Source: Arsukibacterium ikkense
GTDB lineage: Bacteria > Pseudomonadota > Gammaproteobacteria > Enterobacterales > Alteromonadaceae
NCBI RefSeq assembly: GCF_000987775.1
Contig: NZ_LAHO01000003.1
Location: forward strand, 62,001 to 126,000
Reading direction: 5' to 3'
DNA length: 64,000 nucleotides
Of the stretch, positions 49,104 to 58,276 are shown one piece after another (position 1 is the first letter of the stretch; every line of letters starts with the position of its first letter). Both the position numbers and the translations under genes were made by a program. The notes under the pieces were generated by a model. The model did no database searches, was not told the origin of the DNA, and was given only the letters and a program-made list of their open reading frames with translations.

Positions 49104-50354
49104 GTGAGTAAAGTTGATCGTTATTTACAGGCTGCCACACGCGAACATACCCGGCGTAGTTATCAATCGGTGGTCGAACATTTTGAAGTTGCCTGGGGGG
49201 GCGTGTTGCCGACCACCGCCACGGAGTTGGCCCGCTACCTAGCGCATTACGCCGATACACTGGCTATCACGACCTTAAAGCAGCGGCTGGCCGCGCTATC
49301 CAGTTGGCATCAGGCCCAAGGCTTTGCCGACCCCACCAAAGCTCCGTTGGTTCGTCAGGTCTTAAAAGGGATCCGAGAACTGCATCCGGATAAAGCGAAA
49401 CAAGCTAAACCGTTACAACTCAATGTGCTTGAGCAGATAATTGGCTATCTGGATCAGCAAGCACTGCAGGCCCAGCAGACAGAAAACTATGCCAAGCACC
49501 TGAGAGCCGTTCGTGATAAAGCCTTGGTGCTGATGGGATTCTGGCGTGCCTTTCGCAGTGACGAGCTCAGTCGTCTTCACATCGAACATCTGGAGTTCGT
49601 GCCAGGTGAAGGGATGATCGCCTATCTGCCGCGAAGTAAGACTGACCGGACCAATCAAGGCCAGGCTTTTCGATTACCTGAGTTGCAGCGGCTATGCCCG
49701 GTCGACGCCTGCCGGCAGTATTTGGTGTTACTGCAACAAGCGGCCGGCCCTTTGTTTCGCGCAGTCAATCGCTGGGGCATGGTCTCTGAGTCGTCCCTAC
49801 GCGCCGATAGCATCATTCCGTTACTTCGACACCTTTTGCAACAAGCTCAGGTGGACGACGCGGCACTGTATAGCAGCCATTCGCTGCGCCGGGGCTTTGC
49901 AAACTGGGCTAACCAACAAGGGTGGTCCCTGAAGCAACTCATGGAACACGTCGGATGGCGCGATGTAAAGTCTGCGATGCGCTATCTGGAATCAAACGAT
50001 CCTTTCTCTCAACAGGCAATTGACCAAGCTTTGGCGCTACCCGCACCGAGCCAAGTGCAAAATCAGTTAAAGACACATGTCCTGGAATTACGGCTTCACC
50101 TTCAGCCTTACCATCAACGTGGACGAAGCTCGGCCGCTCGACAGCATATAGAACGGTACTGTCTGAAACCTTACGCCATGAGTAAAGGAAGCCAGCAAGA
50201 GAGTTATTTGTTGACGATGCAGGCGCGGGATCACGAGGAACTGGATGGCATAGTGGATGACCTGTTACTACAGCTCCATGATGCCGCCAGAGCGCATCAA
50301 TGCATGGTCGAAATTACACTGAAAGAGCAAGCTACTGGGCAGCAATGGGATTAA
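49104..50354 (+). CDS. Tyrosine site-specific recombinase (TnpS/TnpI-type resolvase)
   Basis: 416 residues from a GTG at 49104 with CGGAGGTGG upstream. N-terminal core-binding domain (YLQAATREHTRRSYQSVVEHFEVAW), then the catalytic domain: R151 in FRSDELSRL, H259-x-x-R262 in SHSLRRGFANW, H282 in MEHVGWRD, and the nucleophile Y294 in AMRYLES. A C-terminal extension of about 120 residues follows Tyr, much longer than in typical XerC-like recombinases. It presumably resolves Tn3 cointegrates at the site near 48041. Confidence 0.88.
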   Translation: MSKVDRYLQAATREHTRRSYQSVVEHFEVAWGGVLPTTATELARYLAHYADTLAITTLKQRLAALSSWHQAQGFADPTKAPLVRQVLKGIRELHPDKAKQAKPLQLNVLEQIIGYLDQQALQAQQTENYAKHLRAVRDKALVLMGFWRAFRSDELSRLHIEHLEFVPGEGMIAYLPRSKTDRTNQGQAFRLPELQRLCPVDACRQYLVLLQQAAGPLFRAVNRWGMVSESSLRADSIIPLLRHLLQQAQVDDAALYSSHSLRRGFANWANQQGWSLKQLMEHVGWRDVKSAMRYLESNDPFSQQAIDQALALPAPSQVQNQLKTHVLELRLHLQPYHQRGRSSAARQHIERYCLKPYAMSKGSQQESYLLTMQARDHEELDGIVDDLLLQLHDAARAHQCMVEITLKEQATGQQWD

Positions 50355-50363
50355 GAGGTGAAT

Positions 50364-50909
50364 ATGGATTGGATGGACGTTGGTAAGGTTGGTCTTTCGA
50401 GCGCGGCTTTTGGCATATCCTGCTTAGCGCTCTGGATATCTCATCGAAATTGGCTGCGCAGTAATTGCCCAATAGTGGTCGCATGCATAGAAACAGCGAC
50501 AGCTCAAGATGAAGCGTTCATTGCCTATAATCTGATTGTGGTGAACACCGGCAACCGGCCAGCGGTGAATGTGCGGCTTTACTGCGAGGACTCCGATCTT
50601 GAACAATGCATTCAGCCTGGGCCCCATGCAGGGAAAAAGCCGGGGTCCACATGGACTCATGTCAAAAAATGTTTTCAGGAGGACGCCGAGATCCCGGTGT
50701 TGCTGAACGGCAAGTCTGTGTCGAATTCATTTGGGTTTACTGGAGTGAATCAACAATCGTTTTGGAAATACAATTCCCGATTGAAAATCACACTGCGATA
50801 TGCTGATTTGGATGGAACGAACTATCGCAAAGAGCTGATTTTACTGATTAAGGATTCTGTGGCTTTTGCTGGTGGAATGTGGTCCATGCCGGAAGAAACC
50901 AAGAAGTAA
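50364..50909 (+). CDS. Membrane-anchored hypothetical protein with VNTG motif
   Basis: 181 residues. One N-terminal transmembrane segment (GLSSAAFGISCLALWIS), then a soluble domain predicted to be beta-rich with FIAYNLIVVNTGNRPAVNVRLYCED near its start. No family recognised. ATG at 50364 (a GTG two codons before is possible), SD AAGAGG. Ten bases after the recombinase stop. See the similar protein at 50971. Confidence 0.55.
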   Translation: MDWMDVGKVGLSSAAFGISCLALWISHRNWLRSNCPIVVACIETATAQDEAFIAYNLIVVNTGNRPAVNVRLYCEDSDLEQCIQPGPHAGKKPGSTWTHVKKCFQEDAEIPVLLNGKSVSNSFGFTGVNQQSFWKYNSRLKITLRYADLDGTNYRKELILLIKDSVAFAGGMWSMPEETKK

Positions 50910-50970
50910 GCATGGTGCCAAGGACGATCCATTTTCAGAGGGTAATCGTTTCATAAGACTGAGGTAAAAT

Positions 50971-51651
50971 ATGACTGATCCTGATACAACGCAGAAATCA
51001 CAGGTACTCTGTAAGCATTGCTGTCACCCAATCCCTCATGGCGCACGAATTTGCTCGATATGCAGCTCTTACCAAAACTGCTTCAGTTTTATCCCATTTT
51101 CTAGCACGATACTTGCGCTTCTCACTGCACTTATCTCTGTTATTGGGATTGTGATCCCATCACTGTATGGCATTTTTCATACCCCTCAGTCTGAGGCTTC
51201 ACTCACTATGCCTTCTATTGATGGGACGACCCTTCGTGTGACTGCTGTAAACACGGGAGACGCGCCTGCATCACTGATCCGAGCATGGGTCAGCAGTGAT
51301 TTATTAGCAGGTGCCACTAAAGTGAAACTGAGAAATGACGACGATGCCTTGCTGGTACCTGGGCATAAATTACTCGTCTTTGATATTATTCCGCTCTTAG
51401 ATGAGCAAGGCTCTTATCAGCACTCGCTTGAAATGATGTCGTATATCACTCAAAACAAACCGGGGCCATCTACGAAGGTTCGTTTTCATGTGCTCCAGTC
51501 TGACGGTCGTTTTGCCATTCAAGAGTTTGCTCTAAGTGCAGACGACCTTTTCAAATTGTTCAGAGCCAATGCAGACAGATGTTCAGCAATAGACAAAGTT
51601 AACTTCGAAAACGGCTGTATTGGAGCAGGAGTATCAGCAGATGAACCATAA
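50971..51651 (+). CDS. Hypothetical protein: zinc ribbon, membrane segment and VNTG-motif domain
   Basis: 226 residues. N-terminal CxxC-type zinc ribbon (LCKHCCHPIPHGARICSIC), a transmembrane segment (FIPFSSTILALLTALISVIGIVI), then a beta-rich domain with LRVTAVNTGDAPASLIRAWVSSD. The VNTG(N/D)xPA pattern after the TM resembles the protein at 50364, suggesting related domains. No family recognised; possibly linked to transposition or to cargo. Confidence 0.5.
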   Translation: MTDPDTTQKSQVLCKHCCHPIPHGARICSICSSYQNCFSFIPFSSTILALLTALISVIGIVIPSLYGIFHTPQSEASLTMPSIDGTTLRVTAVNTGDAPASLIRAWVSSDLLAGATKVKLRNDDDALLVPGHKLLVFDIIPLLDEQGSYQHSLEMMSYITQNKPGPSTKVRFHVLQSDGRFAIQEFALSADDLFKLFRANADRCSAIDKVNFENGCIGAGVSADEP

Positions 51652-51792
51652 TCCAACGTAGCCATCCATTTAAGTTTCATCTATTTAATTTCATTTAATG
51701 TACTGAAATAAACAAAGAAATCGCTATTGAAATTAATACGCTGGTATGTTGTTCTGGACACCAAAAGAGATGCACGATGTGAAGGATGATCA

Positions 51793-54768
51793 ATGGCGAC
51801 AGTTGCTCAAACCGCATACCCGACCTTACCGGCGAATTTTTCTCTCAAGCTCTTAAACAAACAGTATCAACCAACCAACTACGAACTGGAATGGCTCAGT
51901 ACTATCAGAAAACCCATCCAACGACTGGGGTTTCTGGTGCAACTGAAAACGCTGCAACGGCTCGGGTATGTAGTGTCCCCCCTTGACTGCCCAGACACCT
52001 TAATCAAATACCTTGCAAAATTAACAGGCATCACTACGCTGCCTTCTGCGAAGGACTGGGCAGCCTATATTAAATCGACAGCCAGAACCAAACATCTTGC
52101 GCAGATACGCGAATTTGTCGGTGTCAAATTGCTGCAGGAAGCTGATTGGGCATGGTTGAAAACGGTGGCAAGGCGTGCCGCACTGGTTAAAGACGCCGTT
52201 AATGACATCCTCAACGTCTCGCTGGAGGAGCTGATCCACCACCGGTTTGAGCTGCCGGGGTTTACTCGTCTACTGCGCTTAGCCAGAACTGCCAGAAATG
52301 AGGTGAACACTGAATACTACCGGGCCATTTACGATGAGTTGCGACCGGAATCCAGAGCTGAGTTGGACCAACTCCTGATCAAAGATGTCAATGAAAGTTA
52401 CAGCGCCTGGCAGCGGTTAAAGCGAGAACCCAAAAAGCCGAGCGCCAGAGAGATCCGTTCCTACATTCAGCATGTGACCTGGCTAAAATCGCTCAGTGAG
52501 CAAATGCCACAAATACGCCTCCCCGCGACCAAACTGAGTCAGTTCATGCTGGAGGCCCGTGCATTGGACGCCAAAGATATGCGGGAACTCAAGCCCCTAA
52601 AGCGTTATGCGTTAGCGGTGCTCCTTATCCGGGGTCAGCATGGGAAAGCACTGGATGATGTAGCAGACATCATGATCCGTATTCTGCGGGGACTGGAGAG
52701 TGTCGCAAAAAAGAATTACGACCAGCATATTTTGAACCGGCAAAAGGAAAGCGAAGCGCTCGTTAGTGGTTACTTTGACGCCATGGCGGCGTTTGGTAGC
52801 GAAGGCACCGCGGAAGAGCGAATTGACGCTATTCAGAAAACATTTTCACCGGACTTGACCACCCAAATGGCGAAGTGTCAGGAATATCTGGCGGCAGTAG
52901 CCCATGGTTTTTTACCATTTATGCTGCAGCCTTATCATCAGAAACGGTCCTTGCTGTTTTTGTGTCTGGAAGCCATGGAGCTTCGCAGTACCTCAACCGA
53001 TCAGAGCACCATTTCACTCATTGCCAACCTACAGTCACTGCGGAACAGTCACAAAGAAATGCTGCCAGTATCGCAACTGCAATCGGATGAACTCGATCTG
53101 CTTACACTTCTGTCTCCGCAATGGCAAAACATTATCAGACGTGACGTGGCAGGAAATGCACTGTATCACCGCAAACTATATGAACTGGCGTGCTTTTCTA
53201 TGATCCGGCGAGAACTTCAATCAGGGGATTTGCATGTGGTACACGCCAGGGAATATGACGATTACCGAGAGGATTTGGTCAGTTGGGAGGAGTACCAACA
53301 GGAAATTGATCGCTATGCCCAGGAAGTTGAACAGCCCGTTAATGACGCTGAGCGATTTGTCACCGAACTGCAGCAGGAGCTCAGTGAGTTGGCCACGACG
53401 GTGGATCTCACATTCCCTGGTAATAGCCATGCCCAATTTATCGATGGACGCCTTAGTTTAAAGAAAAGCAATACTGCACGACCTGTCGCAGCCGTCCAAC
53501 GCTTAGACACCGCGATTGTCGATGGGATGGAGCCCTCGAGCATTGTCGATATTCTGACCGACTGCGAGCACTGGCTTGAACTGCACAAGTTGATACACAC
53601 AGCTGCCGGCAACCAAGTGAAAATTGAATTTCCGGAGCAGCGTTTTTTAACCACACTGTTTTGCTACGGTTGTAATTTAGGGCCGGCTCAAACTTCCCGC
53701 TCGGTTAAAGGCTTTACACAGAAGCAAGTTGCCTGGCTTAACTTGCGCCATGTCACTGAAGAACGCTTAGAAAAAGCGTTGACCAAAGTCGTCAACGCAT
53801 ACAACCAGTTTGATTTACCGAAGTATTGGGGCTCTGGTAAACACGCCTCTGCAGATGGGACTAAATGGGAGCTGTATGAGCAGAATTTGATGTCAGAATT
53901 TCATATCCGATACGGTGGTTATGGCGGTATAGGTTATTATCACGTGTCGGACACCTACATTGCATTATTCAGCCATTTTATTCCTTGTGGTACCTATGAA
54001 GGGGTTCATATCCTGGACATCGTGCAGAAAAACGATTCAGACATTCAACCGGATACGCTGCATGGTGATACACAATCCCAGAGTTACACAGTGTTTGGAT
54101 TGGCGCATTTATTGGGGATAAAACTGATGCCCCGGATCCGAAACATTCAGGATTTGAGTTTATACCGGCCAAGCAAAGACACGAAATACCAGCACATTGA
54201 TGCCTTGTTCAAAGGCTCTATTGATTTCGATCTGATCCAGGCCAGGTTGCCAGATATGCTGCGGGTAGTTGTCTCCATCAAACTCGGCAGAATCACACCG
54301 TCGACACTGCTCAAACGCTTAGGGACGTTCAGCCGGAAGAACAAGTTGTACTTTGCGTTTCGGGAGCTGGGACGGTTGATTAGAACCATGTTTTTGCTCA
54401 ATTACATTGATAACCACGAGCTTCGTCAGCTCATCCATGCTGAAACCAACAAATCGGAAGCCTTCAATAACTTCACCAAATGGTTATTTTTTGGCAACGA
54501 TGGGATCATTGCTGAGAATATTAGGCACGAGCAGCAAAAAATAGTGAAATATAATCAACTTGTTGCCAATATGGTGATCCTGTATAACACGGAAAAGATG
54601 ACAAAACTCCTCAAGAAACTGGCTGAAGCAGGTCATGAGGTTACGCCAGAAACGTTGGCCGGTTTGTCACCTTACCGGACATCTCATATTAATCGGTACG
54701 GGGATTATCACATCGATATTAACCGGAAAACCGAACCATTGGATTTTACTGTCAAAGTCATTGAGTAG
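51793..54768 (+). CDS. tnpA: Tn3-family transposase TnpA
   Basis: 991 residues, the usual length for Tn3 TnpA. N-terminal DUF4158-like DNA-binding region (about 1-170), a long helical middle, and the DDE_Tnp_Tn3 domain: ADGTKWEL (D688), HGDTQSQSYTVFGLAHLLGIKLMPRIRN (D759; replaces the common TDTGG) and ETNKSEAFNNF (E889). ATG at 51793 with GAAGGA upstream. The gene is intact. It probably mobilises the element bounded by the 38-bp repeats at 26982 and 60034. Confidence 0.97.
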   Translation: MATVAQTAYPTLPANFSLKLLNKQYQPTNYELEWLSTIRKPIQRLGFLVQLKTLQRLGYVVSPLDCPDTLIKYLAKLTGITTLPSAKDWAAYIKSTARTKHLAQIREFVGVKLLQEADWAWLKTVARRAALVKDAVNDILNVSLEELIHHRFELPGFTRLLRLARTARNEVNTEYYRAIYDELRPESRAELDQLLIKDVNESYSAWQRLKREPKKPSAREIRSYIQHVTWLKSLSEQMPQIRLPATKLSQFMLEARALDAKDMRELKPLKRYALAVLLIRGQHGKALDDVADIMIRILRGLESVAKKNYDQHILNRQKESEALVSGYFDAMAAFGSEGTAEERIDAIQKTFSPDLTTQMAKCQEYLAAVAHGFLPFMLQPYHQKRSLLFLCLEAMELRSTSTDQSTISLIANLQSLRNSHKEMLPVSQLQSDELDLLTLLSPQWQNIIRRDVAGNALYHRKLYELACFSMIRRELQSGDLHVVHAREYDDYREDLVSWEEYQQEIDRYAQEVEQPVNDAERFVTELQQELSELATTVDLTFPGNSHAQFIDGRLSLKKSNTARPVAAVQRLDTAIVDGMEPSSIVDILTDCEHWLELHKLIHTAAGNQVKIEFPEQRFLTTLFCYGCNLGPAQTSRSVKGFTQKQVAWLNLRHVTEERLEKALTKVVNAYNQFDLPKYWGSGKHASADGTKWELYEQNLMSEFHIRYGGYGGIGYYHVSDTYIALFSHFIPCGTYEGVHILDIVQKNDSDIQPDTLHGDTQSQSYTVFGLAHLLGIKLMPRIRNIQDLSLYRPSKDTKYQHIDALFKGSIDFDLIQARLPDMLRVVVSIKLGRITPSTLLKRLGTFSRKNKLYFAFRELGRLIRTMFLLNYIDNHELRQLIHAETNKSEAFNNFTKWLFFGNDGIIAENIRHEQQKIVKYNQLVANMVILYNTEKMTKLLKKLAEAGHEVTPETLAGLSPYRTSHINRYGDYHIDINRKTEPLDFTVKVIE

Positions 54769-54790
54769 ACGTTTGGCGAAGGTGAAAATA

Positions 54791-55879
54791 GTGACAGAAC
54801 TTCATGAACTTCATCGGCTTGCGTCTAAGCGGCTCCAAGACCATATTGAGAAACATCGTCAGACGCCGGATGTAACGCTTGCTAAACACATTCGGTATAT
54901 ACAAGAGCAAAAAGCCAACATGATTTCAGGAAAAAAACTGGTGTATCTCGACACACTTGCCTGGAAATGCCTGGCTGATTATAAACTCAAAAAACCAAAA
55001 TTGACCGATGCCATGATCATGTTCGCAGAGACATTCTTCGCTAAAGCGCATTCGGGTCAGTATGTCTTTCCCATCGCCTTTCCGACCTTTGTAGAGTTAG
55101 ATGCGCTGGTCATCCCTGAAACACGAGCGTTATTAAATGACCTTGTCGATGAGTTCTCAAGCGGGTTTTGTATTGTCCATCAACATGAACGGATCCGGGA
55201 AGAACTGGTGCAGCTCACCTCAGCTCAATGGAACGTGCACAAGGCCGCATCTGATTATTTATGCAGTCCACTGGAACTGATGGAATTGTCTTACCCCACG
55301 CTTCCTGCATTTGTCACTGCCAGTATCGACCAGAACACTTTTAACAAGGCGTGGTTTGATGCGATGACGGAATTGCCCATGTCCGCGCAGTTGAAAGTGG
55401 CAGCGACGGCACCTGACGAAAAATGGAATAATGAACTCGGACTTACATCGCTCAACGAAGCCAAAATCAAATATCAGGGCGACGTCGGCACCCTAAAACA
55501 GGCAATTTTTGTGGAGCTAAAAGGCTGTATTGAAGCCTGGGCAGACATTGAAGGACAGGCCATTGAACCAAAAATTGTGGCTGAAATGGCGTGTTACATT
55601 ATGGCAATCTGGCAGTCGGATACATTTTATTTAGCCTTTCCAACACTGCGAGTGTTGAGTGCTTTGCATGGAAGTCTACGCACAGATCCAAACCGACGCT
55701 TTAAAAGCGGGGATTTAAATGATTTTTCCGTTGCAGCAGATGCGCTATCAATCTGTGATGTGTTTCTAACCGACAGGCGCTTAGCAAATCTAATAAGCTC
55801 AGAAGAGCTTGATTTGGGAAAGCTGCTTGGTTGCCAAGTTATTCATGGCTTCGAGGCAATGGCCAGCTATTTTAGCTAA
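54791..55879 (+). CDS. PIN-like hypothetical protein downstream of tnpA
   Basis: 362 residues from a GTG at 54791 with AAGGTGA upstream; the longer open frame overlaps tnpA. KLVYLDTLAWKCL (D54) and DLNDFSVAADALSICDVFLTDRRL (acidic cluster D308-D328) have the placement of acidic residues in PIN-type RNases, with a helical middle. No family recognised with certainty. It is 22 bases behind tnpA, so probably cotranscribed and part of the transposon backbone. Confidence 0.55.
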   Translation: MTELHELHRLASKRLQDHIEKHRQTPDVTLAKHIRYIQEQKANMISGKKLVYLDTLAWKCLADYKLKKPKLTDAMIMFAETFFAKAHSGQYVFPIAFPTFVELDALVIPETRALLNDLVDEFSSGFCIVHQHERIREELVQLTSAQWNVHKAASDYLCSPLELMELSYPTLPAFVTASIDQNTFNKAWFDAMTELPMSAQLKVAATAPDEKWNNELGLTSLNEAKIKYQGDVGTLKQAIFVELKGCIEAWADIEGQAIEPKIVAEMACYIMAIWQSDTFYLAFPTLRVLSALHGSLRTDPNRRFKSGDLNDFSVAADALSICDVFLTDRRLANLISSEELDLGKLLGCQVIHGFEAMASYFS

Positions 55880-56000
55880 TCCGGTAAATTGGGCTGAAAA
55901 ATAACGACCAAAGATTAAGTACATAAAATATGCTAAAACAGTATGTAAAGCTTAATAGTCATATATTTATGTGATAGCAATAATCAAAAAGGACAGAAAA

Positions 56001-56258
56001 ATGGAAGATGAAGTATACGCCATAATAGCCCCTTGGGCAGGCATTCCAACATGGTACACCGGACACCAACTGGATCAGAATCGCTTTGCCAGTGTCATGG
56101 ATGACTTGCACAGTCGTTTTGGTCCGGGACTTGATATCAAAGTTTTTGAGGCTGCGTTACGACGGCACGCGCTAGATACTCCTACAATGCTTGGCGCTCC
56201 GGATAACTGGGATCCCGTAATAAAAGAGTTTGTAACTATAGCAAGAAACCATGGGTAA
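56001..56258 (+). CDS. Small hypothetical protein, last codon altered by ISPpu12-like insertion
   Basis: 85 residues from the ATG at 56001 (AGGA eight bases upstream). No family recognised; it looks soluble with EDEVYAIIAPWAGIPTWYTG at the start. The ISPpu12-like element inserted at the stop: before insertion the gene ended ...ARNH then TAA, now it reads ARNHG then TAA, so only one residue is added. Before insertion it lay nine bases upstream of the gene at 59363. Confidence 0.55.
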   Translation: MEDEVYAIIAPWAGIPTWYTGHQLDQNRFASVMDDLHSRFGPGLDIKVFEAALRRHALDTPTMLGAPDNWDPVIKEFVTIARNHG

Positions 56259-56339
56259 GCGGATTAAATGGTTGATCTTACCTTTGCATGAGAGTGAGAC
56301 AGACCGGCATCTCATCGGATTATCTGGTTGATGCTTCAC

Positions 56340-56747
56340 CTACTGCTGGTGCATGTTTCCTTCGCTAATTCCAGCAAGAACCCCACACGCCTCAACTTCC
56401 CGGTCATCGTTGCAACTCGCTCTCAGTGAAACGAGTTGTTTCTCAAGCGCTTGCAGAGCGGTTATCTGCGACCGCACATGAGAGATGTGATCATCGAGCA
56501 AGGCGTTGACGGCGGTACAAGGCTGATGAGGGTCGTCCTGATAGCTCTGTAGTTCGTGAATCTCAGCCAGTGACAGGCCCAGGATTCTGCAGCGACGGAT
56601 GAAGGCCAGCCCCTCACCATGCTTCTCGGTATAGACACGGTAACCGTTGTCCTGCCGATCAGGCGGCGGCAACAAGCCCTGCTGTTCATAGAAGCGGATC
56701 GTCTGTGTTTCGACCCCTACCAACTGCGCCAACTGACCAATGCGCAT
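56340..56747 (-). CDS. MerR-family CadR/PbrR-like regulator
   Basis: 135 residues from the ATG at 56747; four extra codons upstream are less likely. MRIGQLAQLVGVETQTIRFYEQQGLL is the HTH; Cys residues in HQPCTAV, RASCND and EACGVL match the Cd/Pb sensor pattern. It is a distant paralogue of the regulator at 30192. It lies inside the ISPpu12-like element and is divergent from the transporter at 56843. Confidence 0.88.
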   Translation of the reverse strand: MRIGQLAQLVGVETQTIRFYEQQGLLPPPDRQDNGYRVYTEKHGEGLAFIRRCRILGLSLAEIHELQSYQDDPHQPCTAVNALLDDHISHVRSQITALQALEKQLVSLRASCNDDREVEACGVLAGISEGNMHQQ

Positions 56748-56778
56748 CAGCCTCCTCCCCAACGGATTCTTTACTCTA

Positions 56779-56809
56779 TTGACCTTATAGTAGCTTTATA
56801 GTTTAAAAT
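56779..56809 (+). promoter_or_regulatory. MerR-type promoter of the second transporter
   Basis: -35 TTGACC (56779-56784), 19-bp spacer and -10 TAAAAT (56804-56809). The spacer holds an imperfect dyad CTTATAGTAGCTTTATAG. Same architecture as at 30617. Confidence 0.8.
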
Positions 56810-56842
56810 GGTACCACAACATTGTTCAAGTGGAGTCGTATC

Positions 56843-57739
56843 ATGAGCAAATCCTGTGGTGGCGCCTGTGGCGGTGATGCAACGTCCGCAGCGGATACCG
56901 ATATACAGGCCTCCTCCGAGGCGCCAGGGAGATGGGTCAGTGTTTATGCCGTGCCGAAGATGGACTGTCCATCAGAAGAACGAATGATTCGCCTAGCCCT
57001 GAACGGCTTTGAGGAGATTCGGGCGCTGTCCTTCGACTTGTCGAACCGCCGGCTGAAGGTCGTGCATGACGGCGAGGTCGAGCCCGTCACCTCGAAACTG
57101 AAGACCTTGGGGCTAGGCGCCGCGCTTCAGGAAAGCGTTGCTGCAAATCCGGAGACCATCAAGGCCGCCGAGTTTTCGGCAGCTTCTGCTAAGCAAGAAT
57201 CCGGGACCCTGCGCTGGTTGCTCGGCATCAATGCACTTCTGTTCGTGGTGGAAATGACTGCCGGTCTGATCGCCCGGTCCACCGGCCTGATTGGAGAATC
57301 CCTGGACAATTTTGCCGATGCGGCGGTGTACGGGCTTGCCCTTTATGCGGTTGGACATAGCGTGAAAATGCAGGTACGTGCCGCGCATCTTGCTGGTGTA
57401 CTGCAACTGATCTTGGCTGTGGGCGTACTCATAGAGGTGGTGAGACGCTTTGTATTCGGTAGTGAGCCTGAATCGCTGGTGATGATGGCTATCGCATTCG
57501 TCGCATTGATTGCCAATACCAGTTGTCTGCTGCTCATATCCAAACATCGGGAGGGCGGGGCGCACATGAAGGCAAGCTGGATATTCTCGGCCAACGACGT
57601 GGTGATCAACCTGGGGGTCATCACCGCCGGCGCCCTGATCGCGTGGACCGGGTCCAATTATCCGGATCTGATTATCGGCACCATCGCGGGGGTCATTGTA
57701 CTTAACGGTGCTAGACGCATTCTGGCGCTCAAGGATTAA
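56843..57739 (+). CDS. Cation transporter with N-terminal HMA-like domain, second copy
   Basis: 298 residues, clear paralogue of the protein at 30679: Cys-rich N-terminus (SKSCGGACGGD), VPKMDCPSEERMIRLAL, ARSTGLIGESLDNFADAAVYGLALYAVG and GAHMKASWIFSANDVVINLG. Part of the ISPpu12-like element, controlled by the MerR at 56340. Four bases before lspA. Confidence 0.88.
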   Translation: MSKSCGGACGGDATSAADTDIQASSEAPGRWVSVYAVPKMDCPSEERMIRLALNGFEEIRALSFDLSNRRLKVVHDGEVEPVTSKLKTLGLGAALQESVAANPETIKAAEFSAASAKQESGTLRWLLGINALLFVVEMTAGLIARSTGLIGESLDNFADAAVYGLALYAVGHSVKMQVRAAHLAGVLQLILAVGVLIEVVRRFVFGSEPESLVMMAIAFVALIANTSCLLLISKHREGGAHMKASWIFSANDVVINLGVITAGALIAWTGSNYPDLIIGTIAGVIVLNGARRILALKD

Positions 57740-57742
57740 GCA

Positions 57743-58255
57743 ATGTCCATTTTTGGCAAACATCTGTCACCGTACGCTCTGTTGTCCATCTCCGGCCTGC
57801 TGGCAGCGTCTGATCAGGCCGTAAAATGGCTGGTGCAACAATCAATGGCCTATGGCGAGTCTATTTCAGTGACCTCATTCTTTAACTGGGTACACGTATG
57901 GAATACCGGTGCCGCATTCAGTCTTTTTGCGAATGGTGGAGGCTGGCAGCGCTACTTTTTTATCGGAATCGCGGTAGTGGTCTCGATTTTTCTGATCAAG
58001 CTGATCCTTGAAAATCGTCATAAAGGAGAAGCCATCGCTTACAGTCTTATCCTCGGTGGCGCCATGGGCAACCTGATTGACCGGGTCTTTCGCGGCTATG
58101 TTGTGGATTCCTTTGATTTCTATTGGCGAGACTGGCATTGGCCGGCCTTCAACCTGGCTGATATTGCAATTGTCCTCGGTGCCTTACTTTTAGTTTCCAG
58201 CAGCTTGTTGGGTAAAAAAGCAAACACCAATGCCGAGCCGGATGGATCTGACTGA
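57743..58255 (+). CDS. lspA: Signal peptidase II (LspA), element-borne
   Basis: 170 residues. Four TM helices with the two catalytic Asp regions GGAMGNLIDRVFRGYVVDSFDF and FNLADIAIVLGALLL. It processes lipoprotein signal peptides. The host has its own lspA elsewhere presumably; ISPpu12 carries this extra copy. Why an LspA should travel with cation efflux is not known. Confidence 0.92.
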   Translation: MSIFGKHLSPYALLSISGLLAASDQAVKWLVQQSMAYGESISVTSFFNWVHVWNTGAAFSLFANGGGWQRYFFIGIAVVVSIFLIKLILENRHKGEAIAYSLILGGAMGNLIDRVFRGYVVDSFDFYWRDWHWPAFNLADIAIVLGALLLVSSSLLGKKANTNAEPDGSD

Positions 58256-58276
58256 CACCTACGCCTATACAACACC

